Positions 17,901-26,707 of a DNA stretch of 47,960 nucleotides are shown piece by piece. The position numbers and the translations under genes were made by a program. A model generated the notes under the pieces. That model did not search any database. It was not told the DNA's origin and worked only from the letters and a program-made list of their open reading frames with translations. How positions within the stretch are numbered: position 1 is the stretch's first letter; each line of letters opens with the position of its first letter. This stretch comes from Rivularia sp. MS3 (GTDB lineage Bacteria > Cyanobacteriota > Cyanobacteriia > Cyanobacteriales > Nostocaceae), in the NCBI GenBank assembly GCA_019192545.1, contig JAHCMI010000073.1, positions 1 to 47,960 on the forward strand, given 5' to 3'.

Positions 17901-19559
17901 CCAGATAACTTAGTAGCTAAAAGAGAAAAATATTTAAATGAGCAAAATGAGCAACATGAAAAACAAGTTTTACTTTTATTTCCAGTACAGTGCTTAAAAA
18001 TTTTAGATAAATCTCAGGTTTTGTCATTAAATGAGCTTGAAATTTTATGGAATCAACTTCAAGAAATATCAAATTTTACACCTCCAGAAAGTTTTCAAGA
18101 TGCTGTTAATAGAATTGAAGATTGCATTTGTGGAGGAGCAGCAGTCTTACTAAAGCTTCATCGCGATTGGCTAAGGGAATATCCAGAAAGAGAACAATGG
18201 TGTGTCTTACAGATTCGTAAGACTATTTGCAACCCACCACAACATAAAGGGTATGACAGTGCAGAAAGCCTTGTTAGTTGGAGTTGGGAAGCTTTTTGTG
18301 CCCAGGTAATTCCGATAATTTGGGCTGAGTACCCAGACAAACCTGATGTCCGTGAATGTGTAGCTCTACTGGCATTAAATAATCACTATAAAACAGTAGA
18401 AACCCTTTTCAATTCTGCTGCTAATTATAGAAAGTCTTTGGGTGATAATTTTAAGCAACTACAGCATTTTACCCTGCGATGGGCGGTTATGAGATGGAGA
18501 CGAGATTACACCCACAGTGAAGAACAAACTGATTTTAATCTTGAAAATTGGTTGCAGCAAGAAGTAGAAGCTTTTGTACAAAAAAATATTTCTCCAAAAG
18601 TACCTTCGTTAGAAGAACTATCAGTTAAAGAACCTTCTCAAAAACTGACTAAAACTCGCTCCTATCATAGAACACGGCGACCAAAACAAAGACCGGGTAT
18701 TGATTTAATGCTAATCCAGGCTGCATATGATTGGTTGCCTTCTTTAGAGCAAGCAACAGATGCTACTGAGCGAAATGAGTGGATAAACTTTTGGAAAGAA
18801 GCACTTAGCTGTTTTCTCCAAATGCTTGGTGAGGAAAGCGAGGATAATGAAAAAGTAGAAATTGAACCATTTTCTAAGTGGGACGAATGGGTTATTAAAC
18901 GTATAGCTACTTTAATATTACAATTACGGAGTACAGAACACCCAGAAGAATTTTGGCAACCAATTTTGGGGTTAGGTAGGCGAGGTGAATTTTGGATTGA
19001 CAAATTTTTGGGTAAGTGGTTTATAAATTATTTTAATTCTGAGCCTGCTTCTGACAGCTTTGTAAAAGAATGGCAAGGAATGATTGAGTTTGCTTTATCC
19101 TCTCCTAAATGGCATCGTCATTCGTTCTACTTAGAAGAGGCATGGTGTGAACTGATGGGATTTAACTCAATTCTTATTGATTTGTGGACAGAATCACAAA
19201 AACCAGTTGTTAAACAGATGCATCCTTTCTATCAGCGCTGGGCTAAAGAACATTTAAAAAATCCACGTTGCGCTACACATTTTATTATTTTCCTAAAAAA
19301 ACCAGCCGCCGAAGAAATAGTTTTTGATGGTCTCATATGGCTGAACGAAGCTATTAGTCAAGTAGACCAAAGGTTTTGGCGAGAACGGGACATCCAAGAT
19401 TGGTTAGTGTCCCTTCTTGACCAGTGTTGGCGTTATTACCAATCAAGATTACGCCTGAAGAAAGCCTCGTTTGATGCTTTCAAAGAAATTTTGAAGAAGC
19501 TTGCTGATTTTCAAAATCCAATGGCATTAGAAATTCAGCAAAGAGTCGCTTCTACTTAA
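14958..19559 (+). CDS. Giant STAND-type P-loop ATPase, partner of the CHAT protease
   Basis: I prefer the GTG at 14958 (MSISGDENV...) because AAGGAG lies 9 bases upstream; an in-frame GTG at 14937 would add seven residues. This gives 1533 residues. The N-terminal motif (first ~30 residues: GDENVFQN, GSNN, IGKV, RD) matches the C-terminus of the CHAT protein. A P-loop NTPase follows at about 60-350, with Walker A GSSGCGKT and Walker B YVIIDGVDRIF. The remaining 1100 or so residues are helical, rich in Trp and acidic residues, with no repeat or domain I can name; presumably this is the sensor. Cell location is probably cytoplasmic. It is in one operon with the protease. The likely role is an NLR-like sensor that oligomerises and templates the effector. 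Confidence 0.8.
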   Translation: MSISGDENVFQNIDGSNNTTIGKVGRDLNITNNYSNDSVQSVKADWTKLLEQTRENLIAVPNKIGNTVFLNRQAELKAIETAFAKSKVVILLGSSGCGKTVIAKSLADKKLNSNQVIWWKSSSFDVSDFSSFQSSLRLSSPLRDVLSAVKHPAYVIIDGVDRIFSETAFQNLSALIHTLQLNVEDSLWRLVIPCQIEEWKRVQMQLARANVSTAKWEIIPVKEPSINDLEPVWETFPALLRLRLQPQLRSLLLKPKVLDLLATKLSTGGSVDTQAWVGESNLIEWFWETEVRKQPNSNLRASILKSLGEKQADNLEPETPIENFSHTEQTQLDCLINERLCQQCEERLSFYHDLYSDWSRQRVLLGKGYNLWDYIKPRISSPLWHRAVRLYGLHLLEQHQDITKWRDTLMSWETDANSPNLAQDLLLEAVIFAANPQPLLERLWSDLAANNGLLLRRLLGRFLYVATLPNPMMREIFSKDSETLAATVNRIPYWLYWLPMLRFLYQHLEDVVNLAPKEIAEIAGAWLWRGGIESPLRLEAAQLALTLAEKIQHQKQEERFRSSDDKFEETVYLAALAAVNELPSRLTSFVLQACGREELSLPASQDCDGKEENSQQQVTIRSIFGTYEVELPPPWSDGPNQQVDLEFQNSCLEACALHPIIQFKPTLAREVLLALLIEEPIPPDPFDLRNRTINDNLEIAEVEVWEYKPPLYNRGPFLFFLKNQQIEGLEVILRLVNFATERWAARYIEKGDTVPEINITLPDGEHKWIGDAEVYNWYRPHHLCPKPVVIALMALEKWLYDQIDKNESIDTIIELILQRSNSLAFAGLLSAVGCKNPSLFLGVLRPLLAVSEFHQWEFMHSNHPERGICMGDWWMEPEWRRKQAHEWYELSHRKNGLDEWGQRLFLNDPDMRDFFEEVRSNWVIQLQFFQEEEDVKNPLETLLSFYKLNKDSLEKLIAQYDIKNYSRKNHSEYGDVWVFNPPDNLVAKREKYLNEQNEQHEKQVLLLFPVQCLKILDKSQVLSLNELEILWNQLQEISNFTPPESFQDAVNRIEDCICGGAAVLLKLHRDWLREYPEREQWCVLQIRKTICNPPQHKGYDSAESLVSWSWEAFCAQVIPIIWAEYPDKPDVRECVALLALNNHYKTVETLFNSAANYRKSLGDNFKQLQHFTLRWAVMRWRRDYTHSEEQTDFNLENWLQQEVEAFVQKNISPKVPSLEELSVKEPSQKLTKTRSYHRTRRPKQRPGIDLMLIQAAYDWLPSLEQATDATERNEWINFWKEALSCFLQMLGEESEDNEKVEIEPFSKWDEWVIKRIATLILQLRSTEHPEEFWQPILGLGRRGEFWIDKFLGKWFINYFNSEPASDSFVKEWQGMIEFALSSPKWHRHSFYLEEAWCELMGFNSILIDLWTESQKPVVKQMHPFYQRWAKEHLKNPRCATHFIIFLKKPAAEEIVFDGLIWLNEAISQVDQRFWRERDIQDWLVSLLDQCWRYYQSRLRLKKASFDAFKEILKKLADFQNPMALEIQQRVAST

Positions 19560-19651
19560 AGACAATGTAGTAATAATGTTCTATTAATGATAAAGTGAGA
19601 ACTTAAAAGATATTCTCTTTCTCCGTTCCTTGCTGTCTGTCCCATACTTGA

Positions 19652-19942
19652 TTACTTAGCATTCCGTTTATGCTTTTCAAATAGCAATAATTCTTCGTAA
19701 TCTTCAGTCCATTTAAGTTTTTCTATAAGTTTTTTTCTGTGAGTGCGTAATCTTTCTAGTTGTGAATCTATGTAATTAGTTGCAAAGAACTTTTCTACAT
19801 TTTTATCTTGTTCTTCTTGCGATAAAAATCCAGTCGCACAACTTGATTCAAGTTCATCAATTCGCTTCCACCTTTCGAGTTGTTCGGGTGTTGGTTGATA
19901 AGTTTTTGATGATTCTACTTGCGGCGATGATTTCTGTGACAT
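19652..19942 (-). CDS. Small hypothetical protein
   Basis: 96 residues, mostly charged helix (PTPEQLERWKRIDELE, LERLRTHRKKLIEKLK), no membrane segment. An AAGG ribosome binding site lies about 9 bases before the ATG. It is the second gene of a leftward pair, 15 bases after the GNAT-like gene, and so probably co-transcribed with it. A coiled-coil partner or small regulator is possible but unsupported. Confidence 0.6.
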   Translation of the reverse strand: MSQKSSPQVESSKTYQPTPEQLERWKRIDELESSCATGFLSQEEQDKNVEKFFATNYIDSQLERLRTHRKKLIEKLKWTEDYEELLLFEKHKRNAK

Positions 19943-19957
19943 ATGCTGTTACCTTAT

Positions 19958-20536
19958 TTAATCAAAACTTGTAGAATTCCTTTTTTGTTCGAGGTCTAGG
20001 AGTAACATAGATGCTGCATTAGAGCTAAGTATCATCTCACCAGAACCATTAGTTTCTTCAAATCCTAAATCTTGATAAAATTCCTTTGCTTCTGGGACTG
20101 CGAATAATTTAAGGATATCGCTCAACCCTAAACTTCGACTTTCAATTATTATACCTTCAATTAAAGATGTAGCTGCACCTTTCCTTTTCTCTGGGACTGG
20201 GTATTCTATAGTATTCCAAGGACTGTTAGTGATATTTTCTATCTCCAAACAATACGTAAGTTGATTTTCTATAAAAATTTCAGTTCTGTTAATTATACTT
20301 ATTGTTGCTAATAAATTTTGGTCATCTACTACGCTTCTAACTAAATCTTCTTTTCCAAATATATTCTCGGAAATTTCCTCTGTCTTCGATATACATCCAT
20401 AAAAATCAGTACCACTCGCATTTCCCCTATCACCTTGATAATAAGTATCAACGTATTCTAATATTTTCGATGCCCAAATAGCTAAACCTTGTTGAACTTC
20501 GACTGTCGCACCAACGATATATGTAAACTCGTTCAT
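19958..20536 (-). CDS. GNAT-like acetyltransferase family protein
   Basis: 192 residues. The second half carries GNAT features: the acyl-CoA-binding turn as KRKGAATSLIEGIIIES (motif A, R/K-x-x-G-x-A), then LKLFAVPEAKEFYQDLGFEE, the motif B tyrosine/glycine-phenylalanine signature. The N-terminal half (EVQQGLAIWASKILEYVD...) is not recognisable. Substrate unknown. It is one of two GNAT-like genes on either side of the RTX gene. Modification of a neighbouring product is conceivable but not shown. Confidence 0.65.
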   Translation of the reverse strand: MNEFTYIVGATVEVQQGLAIWASKILEYVDTYYQGDRGNASGTDFYGCISKTEEISENIFGKEDLVRSVVDDQNLLATISIINRTEIFIENQLTYCLEIENITNSPWNTIEYPVPEKRKGAATSLIEGIIIESRSLGLSDILKLFAVPEAKEFYQDLGFEETNGSGEMILSSNAASMLLLDLEQKRNSTSFD

Positions 20537-21098
20537 CTATAAACGAAGTGAGTAAATTAATTATATTATTGTAGAATATAACTGACCCTTTTATTAATAA
20601 GAATGTTCATAAATAATGCACTAAAAAATGACGAATACTTCTTCATTATTACTATTATTATTTATGAATAATTAGTTATAAATAATAAGCTATAAAAATA
20701 GGACAAATAATACCCACCACAGCGATAATTGCCCTGGTGAAAGAGTAAAGGTTAATTATAAGCTTAGATTATTTTGTAAAGGCAAGTACGTCCCTTACAC
20801 TTATACATCAGCCCAGTTCTTATCACTTTAACATTTGAACGATATATCTACTCCGATAATTTAGTTATTGCGAGTTTACTGTGAACATTCAGTAAACCTA
20901 CTGACAACTCACATAGTTTCATGCCATCTTATTGTTTAAGAATCAAAATTTTCCTTGTAAATACTTACGAAAGGATGCGAGATTAGCTATTTCATATTAA
21001 TTTTTAGGATATCTAAAACCTAATTTGATTCTTTTTTTAAAACTTTTCATCTGATTATCAAATATAAAATTTAGTCAATAACTCAATCAAAATAATTT
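20537..21098. other. Long AT-rich gap before the RTX gene, with a 12-bp inverted repeat
   Basis: No gene seen. TTCATAAATAAT (20606-20617) and ATTATTTATGAA (20657-20668) form a perfect 12-bp inverted repeat with a 39-base spacer, near the divergent start of the GNAT-like gene. It could be an operator or a stem. The remaining 400 bases hold the RTX promoter but no recognisable box. Confidence 0.5.
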
Positions 21099-24000
21099 AT
21101 GGGTGAATCTACTTACTCAAACGGCTACATCTGGAATGCTGATTTGGTATTGAAGCAAATTATTCAGGAGCGGGGGCAAACTAAAGTAATATTCATCAAT
21201 GGAATTTTAACAGATAGTGATGGATTTAATGATCAAAGCAATGATGTTAAAACTGAGTTAAAACTTAGAGATTGGAATGATAAGACAGTAGAACATGGAT
21301 ACAGTTCATTGGTACTTCAATCATTTCATAATCCTTCAAAAGGTCCCTCAGCAGAGATTTTAGGTTTTCATGATTCTCTTAGCAAAACAATTTTTTCTTT
21401 TGCTGCCAATAACTATAATAACTATTTAAAATCCCAGTCTTCGATTGCTAATGCAATAATAACTGCTGGAATCTCAGCTATTGGGGATACATATCCTCCA
21501 GGAATTCCTGGCTTGGAAACTGTACAAGATTTAGCACTTGAATTATTACCAGAAGAACAGAAAGATAATTATGCTTATAAACTAGCTTTGGATATCAGTA
21601 AGCCAGTTTCAGGTGTTGGTAAGCTATTAAACTTGAGCCAAACAGAGAAAAATTTACTTGCAAACTTCGTTGATAAATTTGGAAAACTTGAGGATTTACC
21701 TAATCGAATTGGTACTGACGCATCAACTGATTTAATGGAGTCTCTTAGCCAATTTTTTGCTGTTGACCCTTCACCTGCAAGTAAACATGTAAATAATGAA
21801 CTTAATTGGTCAGAACAAGCACTTGATTGGTTAGGACAAAATAACAATAACTCAGTTATTTTTGTTCCCCACTCTCAGGGAAATTTCTTCGTTGAAGATG
21901 GGCTGCTTGACAATAAAACAAATTTTCAGAATCTTTTTGGTTCGCGAGTCAAAATTATTTCTCTTGGTTCACCCACTGACTATTCTGCATTATCTCTTGA
22001 TTCAGATACTTTGGCTTCATTCAAAAATAAGATTCCATTTGTAGATCCAGTTGCAAACTTACAAGTTGAAGCCCGATACTCTAACAAAGAAAAGTTTCAA
22101 CATCTTTTGAATTGGTTGCCTGAAGGATTGTCAGGAGTTGTTACTACAGCATCTGGCGTAGCTATTGGGCACGACCTTGGTCGCTATTTAGGCAAGGACT
22201 TCTTATCTGTTCCAGGTAGAAAAGATGTTAAGCCTAAATTTAAAGAGTTTGCTGAAGCATTAAATCCAAAGGGGTACTATTTCCCGAATAGCCCAACGTT
22301 TGGGTCCGGGAATATAGAAGGTTCAAATGATAGCGGAGACTGGCTGGAAGGAATTTGGACGAGCGATACGCTTGACGGTAAGGGAAAAAACGATGTTTTA
22401 CGCGGTCAAGGTGGAAACGACCGATTTATCGCTGGTGCTGGGTGGGATTTTATCGACGGTGGCACTGGAACTGACTCTGTTGATTACGGTAATTGGAGTA
22501 ATACGATAACGGTACGTGCTGATAATATCTCTGGTTCAGATATTTACAGAGTAATTAAAAATGCTTATGGACATGAAGATATTCTCGTTCATATTGAGAC
22601 GGTTTATGGTTCAAGATTTAAAGACTATATGTACGGTGGGCGTGGAAAGGACGTTTTCCACGGTAATGCTGGAAATGATGAACTCTGGGGAGAAGGATAT
22701 TCCAGCAATTTCAGCGATATGCAAGATCCAGATAAAGTACCTGGTAGCGGTGACGAACTTCATGGTGATGCTGGAGATGATACTCTGCGCGGGCAGGGAG
22801 GCAATGACAAACTATACGGAGGCAATGACCAAGATACCTTACTTGGTGGTGTCGGCAATGATTTATTAGATGGAGGCTCTGGCAACGATTTCTTAATTGG
22901 CGCTCAGGGCTATGACACAATCAACGGTGGTAGCAATATTGACACTGTTCGCTACTTGAATTCTCCAAAAAACGTCATTGTCAATCTTGATGAAATTAAT
23001 CCCTATCTAAATAGATTAAACTATCGAGAGAATGTAGCTATCAACTCAGCAAACCCTCGTGGATACTTTTATGAACTGGAGCCTGACTTCCAGATAGGAG
23101 CCGGGAAAGCTGTTGATGGTTTTGGAACAGTAGACAAACTGAAGAACTTAGAAAATATTATCGGCTCCGTTAACAATGACGTATTAATTGGTAATCAAAG
23201 GAACAACATTATAAAAGGTTATTTAGGTAACGACCTGATTGTTAATACTGCTGGATATGACTTATTTGACGGAGGAGAGGGGAACGATACAGTAAGCCTT
23301 CGTAGAGACCCTGGCGATGTAGTAGTTAACTTGACAAGAAATTTTGCAATCGATGCTTGGGGTGGCAGAGACGCAATTGTAAATATTGAAAATATTGTTG
23401 CTTCCGATTTAGGTAATGACCGACTTACTGGTAATAATATTGCCAACATTATCACCGGCGGAAATGGAAATGACTATATCAAAGGTCTTGGTGGAAATGA
23501 TACGCTTCACGGTGAATTTGGAAATGATTCTATAGTAGGTGGTCTTGGAAAGGATTCTTTAGTTGGAAACCAAGGTTCAGATACTATTTGGGGTGATGCT
23601 ATCGGTAATCCGGATGCAGGAGATGCTGACTTAATTCGAGGTGGTGACGGAGACGATAAAATTCATGCTGGTGGTGGAGATGACACTGTTTTTGGAGATA
23701 GTGGTATCGGCAACGATGAAATATGGGGTGATGCTGGTAATGATAAATTACACGGTGGTGCAGGAAACGATATTATTGAAGGCGGTACTGGAAACGATTT
23801 GATTTTGGGCGAAGATGGAGCAGACATCTTAAGAGGTAATAGCGGTTCCGATACAGTCGATGGTGGAAAGGGTACTGACCTAGTTGATTATGTAGATTCA
23901 CCTTCAGGAGTCATTGTCAATATTAATGAAAGCCAAGGTTACAGTAGCAATCAGCAAAATTCTTTTGCACCCTATCGTAATTATGAAATTGGTGCAGGTG

Positions 24001-25220
24001 CAGCAAAAGATGGATATGGCTTCTCAGATTCTCTCAGAAATCTTGAGAATATTGACGGCTCAGAATTCGCTGACGTATTAATCGGTAATAATCTTAACAA
24101 CGAAATTCGGGGTAAAGGGGATAATGATATTCTCGTTGGTTTAGAAGGAGATGATAACCTCCAAGGTCAAGATGGCGATGATGTTATGCTTGGGGGTGCT
24201 GGAAAAGACCGCATCAATGGTGGGGAAGGGATTGATATTTCTTCCTACAGAGACGCAACTTCAAGCGTTTCAGTTAGCCTAAATGCTGGGAGTGGTTGGC
24301 AAGGAGATGCTGCTGGTGATGAAATTGTAGAAACTGAAGGACTTGAAGGCAGCAATTTTAACGATTACCTCATAGGCGATAAAGGTAAAAATATCCTTAA
24401 CGGTATTGGGGGAGATGATACTCTTGAAGGCTACGATGGGGATGATGTTATTAATGGAGGTGATGGAAGCGACCGCTTGGTTGGTGGTTTAGGTAATGAT
24501 ACTCAAATTGGCGGTTTAGGTAATGATGTCCACTATGGCGAACTAGGTAACGACAAACTTATAGACTTAGCAGGTGATAACTATATTGATGCAGGTGAAG
24601 GCAACAATATTGTGATTGCGGGTGATGGAAGCGACTTTATTTACAGTGGTCCTGGAAATGATGTTATCAATGGAGGGAATGGCAAGAATATAATCCATGC
24701 TGGGGAAGGTAAAAACCAGATTACCACAGGCTCAGATAACGATATTATCTACGGTGGCGCTAGTAAAGATATTATCTTCGCAGGTGCTGGAGATGACCAA
24801 ATCTTCGCCGCTGAAGGCAACAATATAATTAGGGCTGGCGCAGGTAACGATACTATCTACGCAGGTGCTGGCTATGATTCGATTACTGGAGGTTTAGGGG
24901 ACGACTTAATATTTGCTGGTGATGGAGATAATTGGATAAATGGTGGTATAGGGAATGACATTATTAATAGTGGTAGCGGTAAAGATTTGTTTATCTTAGA
25001 CCTCAGTGATGGTACGGACACTATTAACAATTTCCAAATTGGTCACGATTTAATTGGATTGTCTGGTGGTTTAACGTTTGAGCAGTTGTTTGTAAGCCAA
25101 GGTACAGATGACTTAAACTCTTCCACTCTTATCAGCGATGCAAATAGTGGTGATATCTTAGCATCTCTAAGCTGGACATCAGCCGACAGCATCAATAGTT
25201 CTTCGTTCACAATTATATAG
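21099..25220 (+). CDS. RTX-repeat exoprotein with N-terminal lipase-like domain
   Basis: 1373 residues. Residues about 25-390 look like an alpha/beta hydrolase: KVIFINGIL near the start, nucleophile elbow VPHSQGNF (Ser about 259), a candidate acid in FVDPVANL (about 316) and a candidate His in GHDLGRYL (about 358). From about 400 to 1310 there are dozens of GGxGxDxLxG-type nonapeptides that bind calcium and fold as beta-rolls, interrupted by several GxDTVDY-like inserts. There is no N-terminal signal peptide; the C-terminus ends in hydrophobic residues (SSSFTII), as expected for type I secretion. No transporter genes are nearby, so a chromosomal ABC system would be needed. Substrate unknown. 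Confidence 0.88.
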   Translation: MGESTYSNGYIWNADLVLKQIIQERGQTKVIFINGILTDSDGFNDQSNDVKTELKLRDWNDKTVEHGYSSLVLQSFHNPSKGPSAEILGFHDSLSKTIFSFAANNYNNYLKSQSSIANAIITAGISAIGDTYPPGIPGLETVQDLALELLPEEQKDNYAYKLALDISKPVSGVGKLLNLSQTEKNLLANFVDKFGKLEDLPNRIGTDASTDLMESLSQFFAVDPSPASKHVNNELNWSEQALDWLGQNNNNSVIFVPHSQGNFFVEDGLLDNKTNFQNLFGSRVKIISLGSPTDYSALSLDSDTLASFKNKIPFVDPVANLQVEARYSNKEKFQHLLNWLPEGLSGVVTTASGVAIGHDLGRYLGKDFLSVPGRKDVKPKFKEFAEALNPKGYYFPNSPTFGSGNIEGSNDSGDWLEGIWTSDTLDGKGKNDVLRGQGGNDRFIAGAGWDFIDGGTGTDSVDYGNWSNTITVRADNISGSDIYRVIKNAYGHEDILVHIETVYGSRFKDYMYGGRGKDVFHGNAGNDELWGEGYSSNFSDMQDPDKVPGSGDELHGDAGDDTLRGQGGNDKLYGGNDQDTLLGGVGNDLLDGGSGNDFLIGAQGYDTINGGSNIDTVRYLNSPKNVIVNLDEINPYLNRLNYRENVAINSANPRGYFYELEPDFQIGAGKAVDGFGTVDKLKNLENIIGSVNNDVLIGNQRNNIIKGYLGNDLIVNTAGYDLFDGGEGNDTVSLRRDPGDVVVNLTRNFAIDAWGGRDAIVNIENIVASDLGNDRLTGNNIANIITGGNGNDYIKGLGGNDTLHGEFGNDSIVGGLGKDSLVGNQGSDTIWGDAIGNPDAGDADLIRGGDGDDKIHAGGGDDTVFGDSGIGNDEIWGDAGNDKLHGGAGNDIIEGGTGNDLILGEDGADILRGNSGSDTVDGGKGTDLVDYVDSPSGVIVNINESQGYSSNQQNSFAPYRNYEIGAGAAKDGYGFSDSLRNLENIDGSEFADVLIGNNLNNEIRGKGDNDILVGLEGDDNLQGQDGDDVMLGGAGKDRINGGEGIDISSYRDATSSVSVSLNAGSGWQGDAAGDEIVETEGLEGSNFNDYLIGDKGKNILNGIGGDDTLEGYDGDDVINGGDGSDRLVGGLGNDTQIGGLGNDVHYGELGNDKLIDLAGDNYIDAGEGNNIVIAGDGSDFIYSGPGNDVINGGNGKNIIHAGEGKNQITTGSDNDIIYGGASKDIIFAGAGDDQIFAAEGNNIIRAGAGNDTIYAGAGYDSITGGLGDDLIFAGDGDNWINGGIGNDIINSGSGKDLFILDLSDGTDTINNFQIGHDLIGLSGGLTFEQLFVSQGTDDLNSSTLISDANSGDILASLSWTSADSINSSSFTII

Positions 25221-25233
25221 CCGATTTTTAATA

Positions 25234-25262
25234 AGTTAGGGAACAGAAGATGTTCCCTAACT
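25234..25262. terminator. Perfect 12-bp hairpin after the RTX gene
   Basis: AGTTAGGGAACA (25234-25245) and TGTTCCCTAACT (25251-25262) pair perfectly around GAAGA. It lies between converging genes and probably ends transcription, possibly from both sides. Confidence 0.8.
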
Positions 25263-25517
25263 ATGTTTAATTTATACAAGTAAAAGTGACGTAAATATCA
25301 TATAAGTGCCAAAATTATGACCTCATTTACTTATTATTAATTTCATGAATCAATGTTTTGGATGCTTAGAAATAGTCAGATGTAATTCGACTAGAAGTAT
25401 TCCCGCTCGTGTAAATAGGTGGGATTGTACTTGAGTAGCAGACCTCTAAAAGTCTATCTAGTTAAATAGCTATTCTCCATAGCAGCTAAAAAACTATTTG
25501 ATTTAATTGCAATCTTC

Positions 25518-26075
25518 TTACTTTTCTCTTACCATTAAAACCATATCCTGAGCGTATCTTGGATGTTCAGCTATTGCTATACGCCTAAAACCATATCTTT
25601 TATAAAATAATTCTAAGATAGGATTATCGATAACACAGTCTAAATATATTTTTTGAATACAATTACTATCGGCAGTTTTAATAATTTTTACAAAGTTTTT
25701 TCTACCTATGAAACTATTTTTATAATGCAAATTTGTACACAAACTTTTTATAACCCAAGTATTAGAGTTTTTTTTAACGTCTTCAGGGTAATAACTAGGC
25801 AATTGATTAGAAATTGCAAATGTACATAACAAAAAACCGCTATCATTTCTAACTATAAACATCTCCTTATTTATAATATTTCGGTAAATTGTTACTAAAT
25901 CATAACCTCTTTGCCACTGCTTGATTTCTTTATTTTTATAGTATTCAACAGCGAATTCAAAAAGGTCACATATCTCAACAAAATCAGCAATTATCGCTCT
26001 AAATGCAAACCATTTAAAAAGATTAGACAAGTCATTATTATCTGTTAATTTTTCATAAACATTAGATGTTTTCAT
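25518..26075 (-). CDS. GNAT-like protein, small
   Basis: I choose the ATG at 26075 because AGGGAGA lies six bases upstream; a longer frame to 26135 lacks a ribosome binding site. 185 residues. The C-terminal part resembles a GNAT fold: VIKSLCTNLHYKNSFIGRKN, then IQKIYLDCVIDN, PILELFYKRYGFRRI. The acyl-CoA loop is not canonical, so activity is uncertain. It is AT-rich, leftward, and converges with the RTX gene. An autoinducer synthase-like or toxin acyltransferase-like role is possible but unsupported. Confidence 0.6.
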   Translation of the reverse strand: MKTSNVYEKLTDNNDLSNLFKWFAFRAIIADFVEICDLFEFAVEYYKNKEIKQWQRGYDLVTIYRNIINKEMFIVRNDSGFLLCTFAISNQLPSYYPEDVKKNSNTWVIKSLCTNLHYKNSFIGRKNFVKIIKTADSNCIQKIYLDCVIDNPILELFYKRYGFRRIAIAEHPRYAQDMVLMVREK

Positions 26076-26707
26076 TTTCTCCCTAGAAAAATAAATGAAA
26101 CAGGAAATAGTAATCCTATCTGTTATACACGACACAAGATTTTGTCAAAAGAAATTTATATGCGTTTGCCCGGTCATAAGGGTTGAGCCTTCATTACATG
26201 AAAAAACTGGCTGTCCGTCTTAAAACTCCCTAATTATCTGGGTTTCTTCATATTTCGTCCGTAAGACTCGCTCGTCTGCCTCCTTCAGGCTGGGGAATTG
26301 ACGAATATTACATAATTATCGTTAACGAAGAGTGTATTCAAGCCTGCAAATCTCGCTCTACTCCGTTGGCTCCATACCTCCTAACCAATGCCCGACCCAC
26401 CAGTAGTATTCCCCCGATTGCTGTTAATAAAGATTAACTGTTGTAGGTAAAGAAAACGAAGGCGCGATTCGAGTCATGAACGCCCTTAAAAATAATTGCA
26501 CTCCGAATACGCTCGCCGATAGAATTTTTTACTCCCAGAACCGGACGGAGCGATACTTGAATGTAGAAAATATTCTAATTCCCGAATCAGCGCTCGAAGT
26601 GGAATGTAGAAAAAGTTCTACTCAGAAAGGCGGTGTGCCGTCATCTGGTAGTATTGTGACAGGGAACTCTGCTTTTCTGCTATATGCTTGCATCTACATG
26701 ACCGGCG
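26076..26707. other. Gene-poor region upstream of the recombinase
   Basis: No convincing gene. An 82-codon frame (26476-26724) overlaps the recombinase start and spans the palindromes listed below, with no coding character I can support. Composition here is less AT-rich than to the left, suggesting a junction between segments. Confidence 0.45.
26564..26621. promoter_or_regulatory. Two GTAGAA-N4-TTCTA palindromes before the recombinase
   Basis: TAGAAAATATTCTA (26564-26577) and GTAGAAAAAGTTCTAC (26606-26621) are each embedded in a GAATGTAGAA context, with centres 43 bp apart (about four helical turns). They are candidates for an operator or for recombinase binding sites of the gene starting at 26708. 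The arm/spacer form is shorter than classical Xer sites. Confidence 0.5.

Noticed and set aside
22327-25200. CRISPR-like or satellite repeats in the 22-25 kb region
   Set aside because: The repetition is the coding of RTX nonapeptides, in frame and variable, not direct repeats with spacers.
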